This document shows, one piece after another, positions 1 through 5,450 of a stretch of 5,450 nt of DNA. How positions within the stretch are numbered: the stretch's first letter is position 1; the number at the start of each line of letters is the position of its first letter. A program made the position numbers and the translations under genes. The notes beneath the pieces were generated by a model. That model had not been told where the DNA came from and searched no databases. It worked only from the letters and a program-made list of their open reading frames with translations. The DNA is from an uncultured Bacteroidota bacterium. Lineage in GTDB: Bacteria > Bacteroidota > Bacteroidia > B-17B0 > Aurantibacillaceae. The stretch lies in contig CAIXZI010000677.1 in NCBI GenBank assembly GCA_903923915.1, positions 1 through 5,450 on the forward strand, written 5' to 3'.

Positions 1-1
1 A

Positions 2-865
2 TCATCATTTCCAAAAAAAGCAAATACAAAGATGATAGAACCAACATTTATAATAATGCTTAACCAACCGTACCAAGCTGGAAGTGATAAGCGTTTATCT
101 ACATTAAGTGTTACGCTAAGTTGGGATGCTAATAGTTGCGGAGTAACCGACCTTGATACATTACTTGTTGCACGTTACGATGCAGGTAGCAATGCTTGGA
201 AAAATCATGGTAATGGTGGTTATACAGGTAACACTACAGCTGGTACTATCATAACAAGTGGAGTTGTAACTAATTTCAGTCCGTTTACATTGGCTTCTCA
301 TACATCTACTAAAGACCCGCTGCCTATTGAGTTGCTTTATTTTACGGCATCGCCAGTTAATAATACAACCGATTTAAATTGGGCCACTGCTACAGAAACA
401 AACAACAAATACTTTACGTTAGAGAAAAGTAAAGATGGCGTTAATTTCGATTTCTTTAAAGAGATAAATTCTGAAGCTTTAAACGGCAATAGCAGAACTA
501 CCTTAAATTACAGAACGTATGATTTGAATCCATATCCAGGAATTAATTACTATCGTCTAAAACAAACTGATTACAATGGCAGTTATAAATATTCAAATAT
601 TGCGCAGGTTACATTTAATAAAAAATCGTTTGTATCTGTTTTTCCAAACCCGGCAACCAATACCATTTTTGTAAATGTAAGTGCAGATTATGATAACGCC
701 AGTTTAAAATTTATGGATGCTTTAGGTAGAGAAGTTTTATCGCAAAACATTAATTCATCTAATGTAAATGCAATTAATACTTCCACGCTTATGTCGGGTA
801 TGTATTATGTTATTATTGATAATGGAAACGAGTTGAATAAAACTAAAATTACTATTCAAAAATAA
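2..865 (+). CDS. T9SS type A sorting domain-containing secreted protein, 3' part (5' end outside window)
   Basis: This is the C-terminal part of a large secreted or surface protein exported by the type IX secretion system. The frame is open back to position 2. The first in-frame ATG (32) is probably internal, because no signal peptide follows it and the sequence enters directly into a repeat-type domain. Numbering from that ATG, residues ~24-90 match a beta-rich module common in these proteins (SVTLSWDANSCGVTDLDTL, then NGGYTGNTTAGTI and FSPFTLAS). Residues ~97-195 form the fibronectin-III-like module that usually precedes the tail (LPIELLYF, LNWATATETNNKYFTLEKS, GINYYRLKQTD). Residues ~201-277 are the sorting domain itself: FPNPATN, DALGREVLSQ, LMSGMYYVI and a final lysine-rich strand KTKITIQK. 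The tail is normally recognised by the Por machinery and removed on export. The N-terminal function is unknown because it lies outside the window. A strong terminator follows the stop codon. Confidence 0.88.
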   Translation, partial: SSFPKKANTKMIEPTFIIMLNQPYQAGSDKRLSTLSVTLSWDANSCGVTDLDTLLVARYDAGSNAWKNHGNGGYTGNTTAGTIITSGVVTNFSPFTLASHTSTKDPLPIELLYFTASPVNNTTDLNWATATETNNKYFTLEKSKDGVNFDFFKEINSEALNGNSRTTLNYRTYDLNPYPGINYYRLKQTDYNGSYKYSNIAQVTFNKKSFVSVFPNPATNTIFVNVSADYDNASLKFMDALGREVLSQNINSSNVNAINTSTLMSGMYYVIIDNGNELNKTKITIQK

Positions 866-884
866 TTACATAAAGTAATTTGCT

Positions 885-920
885 AAAACCCATGAAAGAA
901 TTTTCTTTTATGGGTTTTTT
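885..920 (+). terminator. Intrinsic terminator of the T9SS cargo gene
   Basis: A 15-bp stem (885-899 with 904-918, one G-T wobble, core ACCCAT/ATGGGT) closes a 4-nt loop at 900-903. It starts 20 nt after the stop codon. The 3' arm ends in a run of six T (915-920). The A-run on the 5' side (885-888) gives it a bidirectional look, but no minus-strand gene ends nearby, so it most likely serves the upstream gene. Confidence 0.85.
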
Positions 921-929
921 ATTTGCGTT

Positions 930-1060
930 AGGGATTGCAACGGAAATCCTTTTTATGAAATGCGCAGCATTCTGCGAAGCAAAATAAAAAACTAAAACAA
1001 TAAGCTAAATCATAAAAAGATTAAAGTGTAAAACCCGACGGCGTAATCGCCGAAACGCCC
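930..1060 (+). ncRNA. Candidate structured RNA / Bacteroidota intergenic element
   Basis: Several ordered complementary segments lie in this non-coding stretch. A small 5' hairpin pairs 930-936 with 945-951 (GGATT against AATCC, one wobble near the base) around the loop GCAACGGA. A perfect 9- to 10-bp helix joins 949/950-958 to 1010-1018/1019 (TTTTTATGA with TCATAAAAA). Inside it is a perfect 5-bp hairpin CGCAG-CATT-CTGCG (963-976). A fourth hairpin CGGCG-TAAT-CGCCG (1039-1052) is flanked by CCC (1034-1036) and CGCCC (1056-1060). GC is concentrated in these stems, in contrast to the AT-rich surroundings. From memory, the pattern GGGAT...CGGAAATCC followed by CCCG...CGCCC recurs between genes in many Bacteroidota genomes, and Flavo-1-type RNAs are one family to compare. 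That identity is not verified here. It could be an independent RNA, a repeat element, or debris downstream of a terminator. Strand is assumed. Confidence 0.4.
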
Positions 1061-1087
1061 AAAAATTAAATTCAAGATTTAAAATAT

Positions 1088-1133
1088 TGCTAATATATTT
1101 AGTTAAGTAATGCTAATTTATTTAGTAATTTAG
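1088..1133. repeat. Two 23-bp imperfect tandem repeats upstream of the radical SAM gene
   Basis: TGCTAATATATTTAGT at 1088 and TGCTAATTTATTTAGT at 1111 begin two directly adjacent 23-bp units that match at 18 of 23 positions. The second unit plus one base (1112-1134) is also an inverted repeat, with outer arms GCTAA/TTAGC and 9 of 11 pairs complementary. The block ends 23 bp before the radical SAM start codon, so it occupies the place where that gene's promoter or operator should be. A weak promoter match, TTA (1103-1105), 20 nt, TAATTTAG (1126-1133), lies across it. The region is very AT-rich, so part of the symmetry could be chance. Confidence 0.5.
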
Positions 1134-1156
1134 CTGTACGCAAAAACGAATTAGAA

Positions 1157-2236
1157 ATGGCAAATGAGGATGATAAATATTTGAAAGGACGAGGTGCGCA
1201 AATAAATACGCACAATCGTTTTGAAAAACAGGTGGTTGGTGCATTTCATATTGAAGGACTTGATGAAGAAGCCGGGTACACAAATAAAACGCAATACATA
1301 AATACGTATCCAAAAACGTTTATAAACAAGGTTGATAGTCCGGATATTGGCAGAGCTTATTCTATGAATCCGTATCAGGGTTGCGAGCACGGTTGCTTGT
1401 ATTGCTATGCCCGTGTAACGCATGAGTATTGGGGTTACAGTGCAGGTTTAGATTTTGAACAAAAGATTTTAGTGAAGCAAAATATTACAGAAGCATTAGA
1501 AAAACAATTTAATAAAAAAGATTGGGAACCTTTACCCATCATGCTTTCGGGTAATACAGATTGTTACCAGCCCATTGAAAAAAAATTAAAATTAACGCGC
1601 GGCATTTTAGAAACTGTACTAAAATATAAGCATCCGGTAAGTATGATTACTAAAAACAGCATGATTACCCGCGATATAGATTTATTGCAAGAACTTTCAA
1701 AATTAAACTTAGTTCATGTAATGATAACCATTACCTCTACTAACGAAAAAACGCGCATACAGCTTGAACCTCGCACCACTACCTACAAACAAAGATTTAA
1801 CGCTATAGAAGAATTAAGCAAAGCAGGCATACCGGTGGGTGTAATGGTAGCGCCCATTATTCCGGGTATAACATCACACGATATACCCAATGTAATTAAA
1901 ATGGCAGCTGGCCATGGCGCAAAACGTGCCGGCTATACTATTGTGCGTTTAAATGGTGCTATTGGTACTGTTTTTAAAGATTGGCTGGAAAAAAATTATC
2001 CCGACAGAGCGCAAAAGGTTTTGAACCAAATTAGCGATTGCCATGGCGGACAAGTAAATGATTCTCGATATGGTACACGCATGAGTGGAGAAGGAAACAT
2101 TGCCGAAAGCATTAAAAAATTATTTCAAATTTCGGTTAAAAAATTTATGGGAGAGCCCGAACGATTAAAACTGAATACCAAGATATTTATTAATAAACAC
2201 AATGCGCAAACAAATTTATTTGATGATTTATTTTAA
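1157..2236 (+). CDS. PA0069-family radical SAM protein
   Basis: This 359-residue protein belongs to the PA0069 family of radical S-adenosylmethionine proteins (SplB-like, COG1533). It is predicted cytosolic. The 4Fe-4S cluster motif CxxxCxxC is intact as C76-E-H-G-C80-L-Y-C83 and is followed by YAR. The N-terminal family signature GRGAQINTHNRF covers residues 11-22. Other family blocks are SMNPYQGCEHGC (69-80), SGNTDCYQPIE (131-141), a radical-SAM barrel segment GIPVGVMVAPIIPG, the strand YTIVRLNGAIG followed by WLEKNYPDRAQKVL, and near the C-terminus GGQVNDSRYGTRMSGEG. Length is typical of the family. The substrate and reaction are not known; spore photoproduct lyase is a distant relative, but this is not evidence of DNA repair here. 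ATG 1157 is the first in-frame ATG after an in-frame stop at 1100-1102; no Shine-Dalgarno is seen. It appears monocistronic, with a repeat-rich promoter region upstream and a stop codon overlapping that of the convergent marR gene. Confidence 0.92.
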   Translation: MANEDDKYLKGRGAQINTHNRFEKQVVGAFHIEGLDEEAGYTNKTQYINTYPKTFINKVDSPDIGRAYSMNPYQGCEHGCLYCYARVTHEYWGYSAGLDFEQKILVKQNITEALEKQFNKKDWEPLPIMLSGNTDCYQPIEKKLKLTRGILETVLKYKHPVSMITKNSMITRDIDLLQELSKLNLVHVMITITSTNEKTRIQLEPRTTTYKQRFNAIEELSKAGIPVGVMVAPIIPGITSHDIPNVIKMAAGHGAKRAGYTIVRLNGAIGTVFKDWLEKNYPDRAQKVLNQISDCHGGQVNDSRYGTRMSGEGNIAESIKKLFQISVKKFMGEPERLKLNTKIFINKHNAQTNLFDDLF

Positions 2237-2727
2237 AGTTTTTTAGAAGACTTCTTTTTGTTTTCTTCTTCGTGATAAGCCACTACTTCAAACATGGCAT
2301 CAAGTACCATTTCAAATTTTTTCTTACCAAAACGTTTTTGCAAATCGGCATGTAGTTCTTTTTGGCGACCGCGACAGGTTAAAATAAACTCTTTTCCTTT
2401 ATCTGTTAAATGAATAATAGAACTACGTTTATCATCGGGGTTAAGCTGGATTTTAATGTACTTTTTTTCTTCTAACTCCTGCACCACTTGGCTCATACCT
2501 TGTTTGGTAATGCCGGCGCGCTTTGCTAAATCGGTATTGGTAACACCATCCACATCAATATTCATTATTAAAGGCATATAAGCATGCTTAAAATCATCAA
2601 TATTATGCGCTAATAATTGTTCGCTAACCCAAACATCAAAGTGTTTTTTTAGTTTACTAATAGCTTTGCCCCAGCTGTGTTGGCTAAATGCTTGGGTTTT
2701 TTGGAGCTCTTTATCTAAGTTTTTCAT
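2233..2727 (-). CDS. MarR-family winged-helix transcriptional repressor
   Basis: This 164-residue protein is a MarR-type dimeric regulator, probably the local repressor of the divergent efflux operon. An N-terminal helical dimerisation segment (~1-50) precedes the winged helix-turn-helix. Residues 62-88 (VTNTDLAKRAGITKQGMSQVVQELEEK) carry helices 3 and 4, the latter being the recognition helix. The wing contains the family signature NPDDKRSSIIHLT (96-108), and a C-terminal helix completes the dimer arm. The tail is very lysine-rich (NKKKSSKKL). The start is fixed: an in-frame TAA lies two codons upstream of ATG 2727 on the minus strand. The gene is transcribed away from emrA with a 104-bp shared regulatory gap. 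A 22-nt inverted repeat in that gap overlaps the emrAB promoter and the edge of the marR promoter, so repression of emrAB and autoregulation are both likely. The inducer is unknown. The stop codon overlaps the radical SAM stop on the other strand. Confidence 0.93.
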   Translation of the reverse strand: MKNLDKELQKTQAFSQHSWGKAISKLKKHFDVWVSEQLLAHNIDDFKHAYMPLIMNIDVDGVTNTDLAKRAGITKQGMSQVVQELEEKKYIKIQLNPDDKRSSIIHLTDKGKEFILTCRGRQKELHADLQKRFGKKKFEMVLDAMFEVVAYHEEENKKKSSKKL

Positions 2728-2744
2728 TGTTGATTAGCTTATTG

Positions 2745-2775
2745 CAAATATAATAAAAAAATAATAGTAAATTAA
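2745..2775 (-). promoter_or_regulatory. Candidate marR promoter (Bacteroidota type)
   Basis: Read on the minus strand, TATATTTG (2752-2745) matches the Bacteroidota -7 box TAnnTTTG exactly. Upstream by 20 nt is TTA (2775-2773), a one-base variant of the TTG -33 box. The -7 box lies 17 nt before the marR start codon, giving a short leader. The -33 box touches the edge of the inverted-repeat operator. Confidence 0.55.
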
Positions 2776-2795
2776 CTTGACTATTTAGTAAAGTT
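2774..2795. promoter_or_regulatory. Probable MarR operator (22-nt inverted repeat)
   Basis: The arms AACTTgACTA (2774-2783) and TAGTaAAGTT (2786-2795) are complementary at 9 of 10 positions around a central TT. The single mismatch is g2779/a2790. Size, symmetry and position, in the gap between marR and the divergent efflux genes, fit a MarR dimer site. It lies between the -33 and -7 boxes of the emrAB promoter and overlaps the former, so bound protein would exclude RNA polymerase. Confidence 0.7.
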
Positions 2796-2807
2796 GCTTT
2801 ACCTTTG
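2777..2807 (+). promoter_or_regulatory. Candidate emrAB promoter (Bacteroidota type)
   Basis: TTG (2777-2779), a 20-nt spacer and TACCTTTG (2800-2807) match the Bacteroidota sigma-factor consensus TTG-N17-23-TAnnTTTG in full. The -7 box ends 24 nt before the emrA start codon, which implies a leader of roughly 20 nt. The spacer contains most of the MarR operator. Confidence 0.7.
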
Positions 2808-2831
2808 TTGCCATAAATTAAAAACCATCTT

Positions 2832-3875
2832 ATGGAACAAGAAATTGCACAAGAGAAAAAAAAGAAAAGTCCGGTTATATACATTTTAATGGCAGGTATA
2901 ACTGTTGCTGCTTTTTTTGGCATAAAGAGTGTGTGGCACGCTTTAAAACACGAGAGTACAGATAACGCCGCGGTAGAATGTTACAGTATGCCGGTTATTG
3001 CACGCGTGGGTGGTTATGTAGATAGCCTTCCTTTAAATGATTATCAGGCGGTAAAAAAAGGAAATTTACTTTTAAAGATTGATGACAGAGAATATACCAT
3101 TGCTAAAGCACAAGCCGAAGCGGATGTTGCGCAAGCTGAAGCCGATTTAGAAAACGCAAAGGCACAGTTGGTTAATGCGCAAATGAATGCTAAGGTGGCG
3201 GAGGCAAATGCAGGCGTTCAAAAAACAAGAATTGATAAAGCCAACAACGACTTAAAAAGAGATCAGGCTTTATTTAATGACAACTCCATCACTAAAAAAC
3301 AATTAGATGATTCTAAATCAAATGTGGAGACACAACAAAAACAATTTGATGCAAACAATGATCAGATTAGTTTAGCAGCAGCTCAAATAGCTACATCTAA
3401 TGCAGCCATAAAAAAAGCAGAAGCGGTTATCAATACACGCAAAGCCGCACTAGATGCTGCAAATTTAAGATTGACTTACACAAAAATTTATTCGCAAGGA
3501 GAAGGTAAAACCGGTAAATTAAATTTAGAAAAAGGACAATTTGTACAAGCCGGACAAACACTTTTTACTATTGTAAACAATTCTGATTTTTGGATTGTTG
3601 CCAACTTTAAAGAAACACAAATAGAACATTTAAAAGTAGGTAAAGAAGTAGCTATTTTTGTAGATGGTTTTCCGGATGTAACTATCAAAGGAACTATTGC
3701 ATCGCTGAGTGAAGCCACGGGAGCTAAATATTCATTGCTTCCTCCCGATAATGCTACAGGTAATTTTGTAAAAGTAACACAACGTGTGCCAGTAAAAATT
3801 ACTATTACAAACCAAGCACAATATAAAGATATGCTACGTGCGGGTTTAAGTGTTACTGTTGAAGTAGAAAAATAA
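2832..3875 (+). CDS. emrA: HlyD/EmrA-family efflux membrane fusion protein
   Basis: This 347-residue periplasmic adaptor links an inner-membrane MFS exporter to an outer-membrane channel. A charged cytoplasmic N-terminus (residues 1-13) precedes one membrane anchor (~14-31). The signature STDNAAVECYSMPVIARVGGYV (residues 42-63, given in family form TDnAyv...GyV) opens the first lipoyl/barrel half. Residues ~85-205 are an Ala/Lys/Asp/Gln-rich helical hairpin (coiled coil). The second half-motif follows at LEKGQFVQAGQTLFTIV, then FWIVANFKETQ and the EmrA block YSLLPPDNATGNFVKVTQRVPV. One oddity is that the usual APxDG turn after the hairpin reads YSQGEG. The start is secure, because an in-frame TAA lies at 2814-2816 and ATG 2832 is the only candidate after it. 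It is first in an operon, one base from the MFS gene. The symbol reflects family and context; orthology to E. coli emrA is not implied. Confidence 0.92.
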   Translation: MEQEIAQEKKKKSPVIYILMAGITVAAFFGIKSVWHALKHESTDNAAVECYSMPVIARVGGYVDSLPLNDYQAVKKGNLLLKIDDREYTIAKAQAEADVAQAEADLENAKAQLVNAQMNAKVAEANAGVQKTRIDKANNDLKRDQALFNDNSITKKQLDDSKSNVETQQKQFDANNDQISLAAAQIATSNAAIKKAEAVINTRKAALDAANLRLTYTKIYSQGEGKTGKLNLEKGQFVQAGQTLFTIVNNSDFWIVANFKETQIEHLKVGKEVAIFVDGFPDVTIKGTIASLSEATGAKYSLLPPDNATGNFVKVTQRVPVKITITNQAQYKDMLRAGLSVTVEVEK

Positions 3876-3876
3876 A

Positions 3877-5450
3877 ATGAGCGCCGAAACACCTATACTT
3901 CCTTCGGGTTTAAAGCGCGCTATTATAGTGATTACTGTAATTGCTGCTGCTATTATGGAGTTGATTGATACATCTATTGTAAACGTAGCCTTATCACAAA
4001 TTAGCGGAAACCTTGGTGCCACCATCGAAGATACTTCATGGGTAATTACAGGTTATGCCATTGCTAACGTAATTATCATTCCTATGACAGGTTTTTTGGC
4101 AAGATACTTTGGGAGAAAAAATTATTACATCACGTCTATTATTATTTTTACTATTTCATCTTACATGTGCGGACAAGCTAGTAGCTTGATTTCATTAGTA
4201 TTGTGGCGCTTTATGCAAGGTATTGGCGGAGGTGCTTTATTATCCACATCACAAGGTATTTTATTTGATGTGTTTGAGATAAAAAAACGCCCTATGGCTT
4301 CTGCCATTTTCGGAATGGGTATTGTACTTGGTCCCGCTATTGGTCCATCGCTGGGCGGTATTATCATCGATAATTATTCGTGGCCACTAATATTTTATAT
4401 CAACATTCCAATTGGAATTTTAGCGGGAATTCTTGCCTATACTTTTATTGATAAAAAACCCGAAGAATTATCTATCGACAGAAAATCTATAAAAATAGAT
4501 TATGTTGGAATACTGGCATTAATAATAGGTGTGGCGTCTTTGCAGTATTTTTTAGAACGTGGCGAAGCTGATGATTGGTTTGAATCTAAAACAATAACAA
4601 CTATGGCTTGTCTTGCATTTGTTGGTTTAGCAACCTTTATTATTTGGGAATTGAAAACAAAAACACCTGTAATAAACCTACATGTTTTAAAGAATAGAAA
4701 TTTGGCCGTAAGTAATATCCTTACGTTTACTGTAGGGTTTGGCATGTTCTCTTCTGTATTTATTTTTCCGGTATTAGCACAACGCGTACTTGGTTTTACA
4801 CCTACCGAAACCGGCATTGGGCTTATACCGGCCGCTGTAACTGCAATTTTAGTTATGCCTTTTATTGGACGAGGAATACAAGGTGGTGTGCCGCCTGTTG
4901 TGTTTGTAGTTTTAGGATTTATATTTTTTATATTGCATGGATACACAGGCTCTTTAGCAAATTTAAATTCGGGAAATTCATTTTTCTTTTGGCCAAATAT
5001 TTTTAGAGGATTAGGCACAGCTATGCTAACAGTTCCATTAATTAATCAGGCTGTATCGGGCTTAAAACCTCAAGAAATGCCATCTGGAATTTCGTTGACA
5101 AACATGATACGTCAGCTTGGTGGCTCTGTTGGAATTGCCGTAATGAATACATTTATTTTTAATCGTATGGCAGTTCATCGCACAGATTTGGTTAGTAACT
5201 TACAACCTAACGATCCTGAAGTAATCAATCGTGTGCAAACTATGGCGCAAGCCGCCATTGCCAAAGGTGGAGCTAATGCTTTAGGCGCAAATAATGCAGC
5301 ATATAAAATGTTAGATGGAACCATTATGCAGCAAAGCGCACTACTTTCTTATACAGACGCATTTTTATTAATAAGTGTTTTTTTTATAGCAACATCGCCA
5401 TTCTTGTTATTAACGCAACGTAAAAAAATGGATGCCGAAACGATGAAAAA
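3877..5450 (+). CDS. emrB: DHA2-family (EmrB/QacA-type) MFS drug exporter, C-terminus cut by window edge
   Basis: This is a proton-driven inner-membrane exporter, the pump partner of the adjacent EmrA. 524 codons are visible without a stop, and the usual family length is about 510-540, so only a few residues are missing. Motif D1 in the first helix reads ELIDTSIVNVAL (residues 28-39) with the key acidic D31. The motif A region is GFLARYFGRK (72-81), motif B is RFMQGIGGGA with R111 (111-120), and antiporter motif C is GIVLGPAIGPSLGG (148-161), followed by INIPIG. LQYFLERGEADDWF (222-235) is characteristic of EmrB-like proteins. The hydrophobicity pattern fits 14 membrane helices. A long, mainly polar loop lies at ~425-485, and the last helix (~493-512) is followed by a charged tail QRKKMDAETMKK. 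The start ATG 3877 lies one base after the emrA stop (TAAAATG), indicating translational coupling. Substrates cannot be inferred, and no TolC gene is visible. Confidence 0.93.
   Translation, partial: MSAETPILPSGLKRAIIVITVIAAAIMELIDTSIVNVALSQISGNLGATIEDTSWVITGYAIANVIIIPMTGFLARYFGRKNYYITSIIIFTISSYMCGQASSLISLVLWRFMQGIGGGALLSTSQGILFDVFEIKKRPMASAIFGMGIVLGPAIGPSLGGIIIDNYSWPLIFYINIPIGILAGILAYTFIDKKPEELSIDRKSIKIDYVGILALIIGVASLQYFLERGEADDWFESKTITTMACLAFVGLATFIIWELKTKTPVINLHVLKNRNLAVSNILTFTVGFGMFSSVFIFPVLAQRVLGFTPTETGIGLIPAAVTAILVMPFIGRGIQGGVPPVVFVVLGFIFFILHGYTGSLANLNSGNSFFFWPNIFRGLGTAMLTVPLINQAVSGLKPQEMPSGISLTNMIRQLGGSVGIAVMNTFIFNRMAVHRTDLVSNLQPNDPEVINRVQTMAQAAIAKGGANALGANNAAYKMLDGTIMQQSALLSYTDAFLLISVFFIATSPFLLLTQRKKMDAETMK

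Noticed and set aside
32..34. ATG 32 as the true start of the T9SS cargo gene
   Set aside because: The frame is open to the window edge, no signal peptide follows, and the sequence begins in the middle of what looks like a domain, so a longer gene is more likely.
32..110. Possible frameshift near the start of the T9SS cargo gene
   Set aside because: A short stretch in another frame faintly resembles the expected family sequence, but the main frame stays open and rejoins the family consensus at SVTLSW; the evidence is too thin.
1034..1060. Minus-strand terminator formed by the CGGCG/CGCCG hairpin
   Set aside because: Read on the minus strand, the stem is followed by a CGGG and only four T, and no minus-strand gene ends upstream of it.
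1122..1423. Two overlapping minus-strand frames of 63 and 90 codons
   Set aside because: Both are antisense to the 5' part of the radical SAM gene, including its cluster motif, and neither resembles a known protein.
2245..2259. AGAAG-A-CTTCT followed by five T as a terminator for the radical SAM gene
   Set aside because: With a realistic loop only about three base pairs remain, and the sequence encodes the lysine/serine tail of marR.
2711..2923. 70-codon minus-strand frame across the marR/emrA gap
   Set aside because: It runs through both promoters and the operator, overlaps marR in another frame, and covers the emrA membrane anchor in antisense.
3488..3892. 134-codon open frame on the minus strand
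   Set aside because: It is antisense to the conserved C-terminal half of emrA and crosses the emrA/emrB junction; no motif supports it.
4500..5018. 172-codon open frame on the minus strand
   Set aside because: It lies wholly inside the well-supported MFS exporter gene, its protein has no recognisable family features, and its composition looks like the antisense of membrane-helix codons.

Overview
The window looks like chromosomal DNA from a Bacteroidota bacterium. It is AT-rich. The first gene ends in a type IX secretion (T9SS) C-terminal sorting domain, a hallmark of this phylum. Promoter candidates follow the Bacteroidota pattern (TTG, about 20 nt, TAnnTTTG), and start codons lack Shine-Dalgarno sequences. 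The family or genus cannot be fixed from this sequence. No tRNA, rRNA, CRISPR array, insertion sequence or prophage gene was seen.

Layout. (1) Positions 2-865 hold the 3' part of a secreted T9SS cargo protein, followed by a strong intrinsic terminator at 885-920. (2) The 291-bp gap 866-1156 is not empty. After the terminator it holds a probable structured RNA or intergenic repeat element (930-1060) with several perfect hairpins. Next come two 23-bp imperfect tandem repeats (1088-1133) directly upstream of the next gene. (3) Positions 1157-2236 encode a PA0069-family radical SAM protein. (4) A MarR-family repressor on the minus strand (2727-2233) converges on it, and the two stop codons overlap within TTAA. 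(5) Divergent from marR is an EmrA-like membrane fusion protein (2832-3875). One base separates it from an EmrB/QacA-type (DHA2) 14-helix MFS exporter (3877 to beyond 5450), which is open at the window edge but nearly complete.

How the genes work together. The marR/emrA divergent region (2728-2831) contains a candidate promoter in each direction. Between the -33 and -7 boxes of the emrAB promoter lies a 22-nt inverted repeat with arms AACTTgACTA and TAGTaAAGTT. This is the expected architecture of a MarR-controlled drug or toxic-compound efflux operon: the repressor sits on the repeat, shuts off emrAB, and probably also its own gene. The outer-membrane (TolC-like) partner is not in the window. 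The radical SAM gene has no obvious functional link to efflux, apart from a shared 10-mer, TATTTAGTAA, in its upstream region and in the MarR operator.

The genes belong to known families. The most unusual parts are the structured intergenic element with mutually exclusive pairings and the regulatory DNA.
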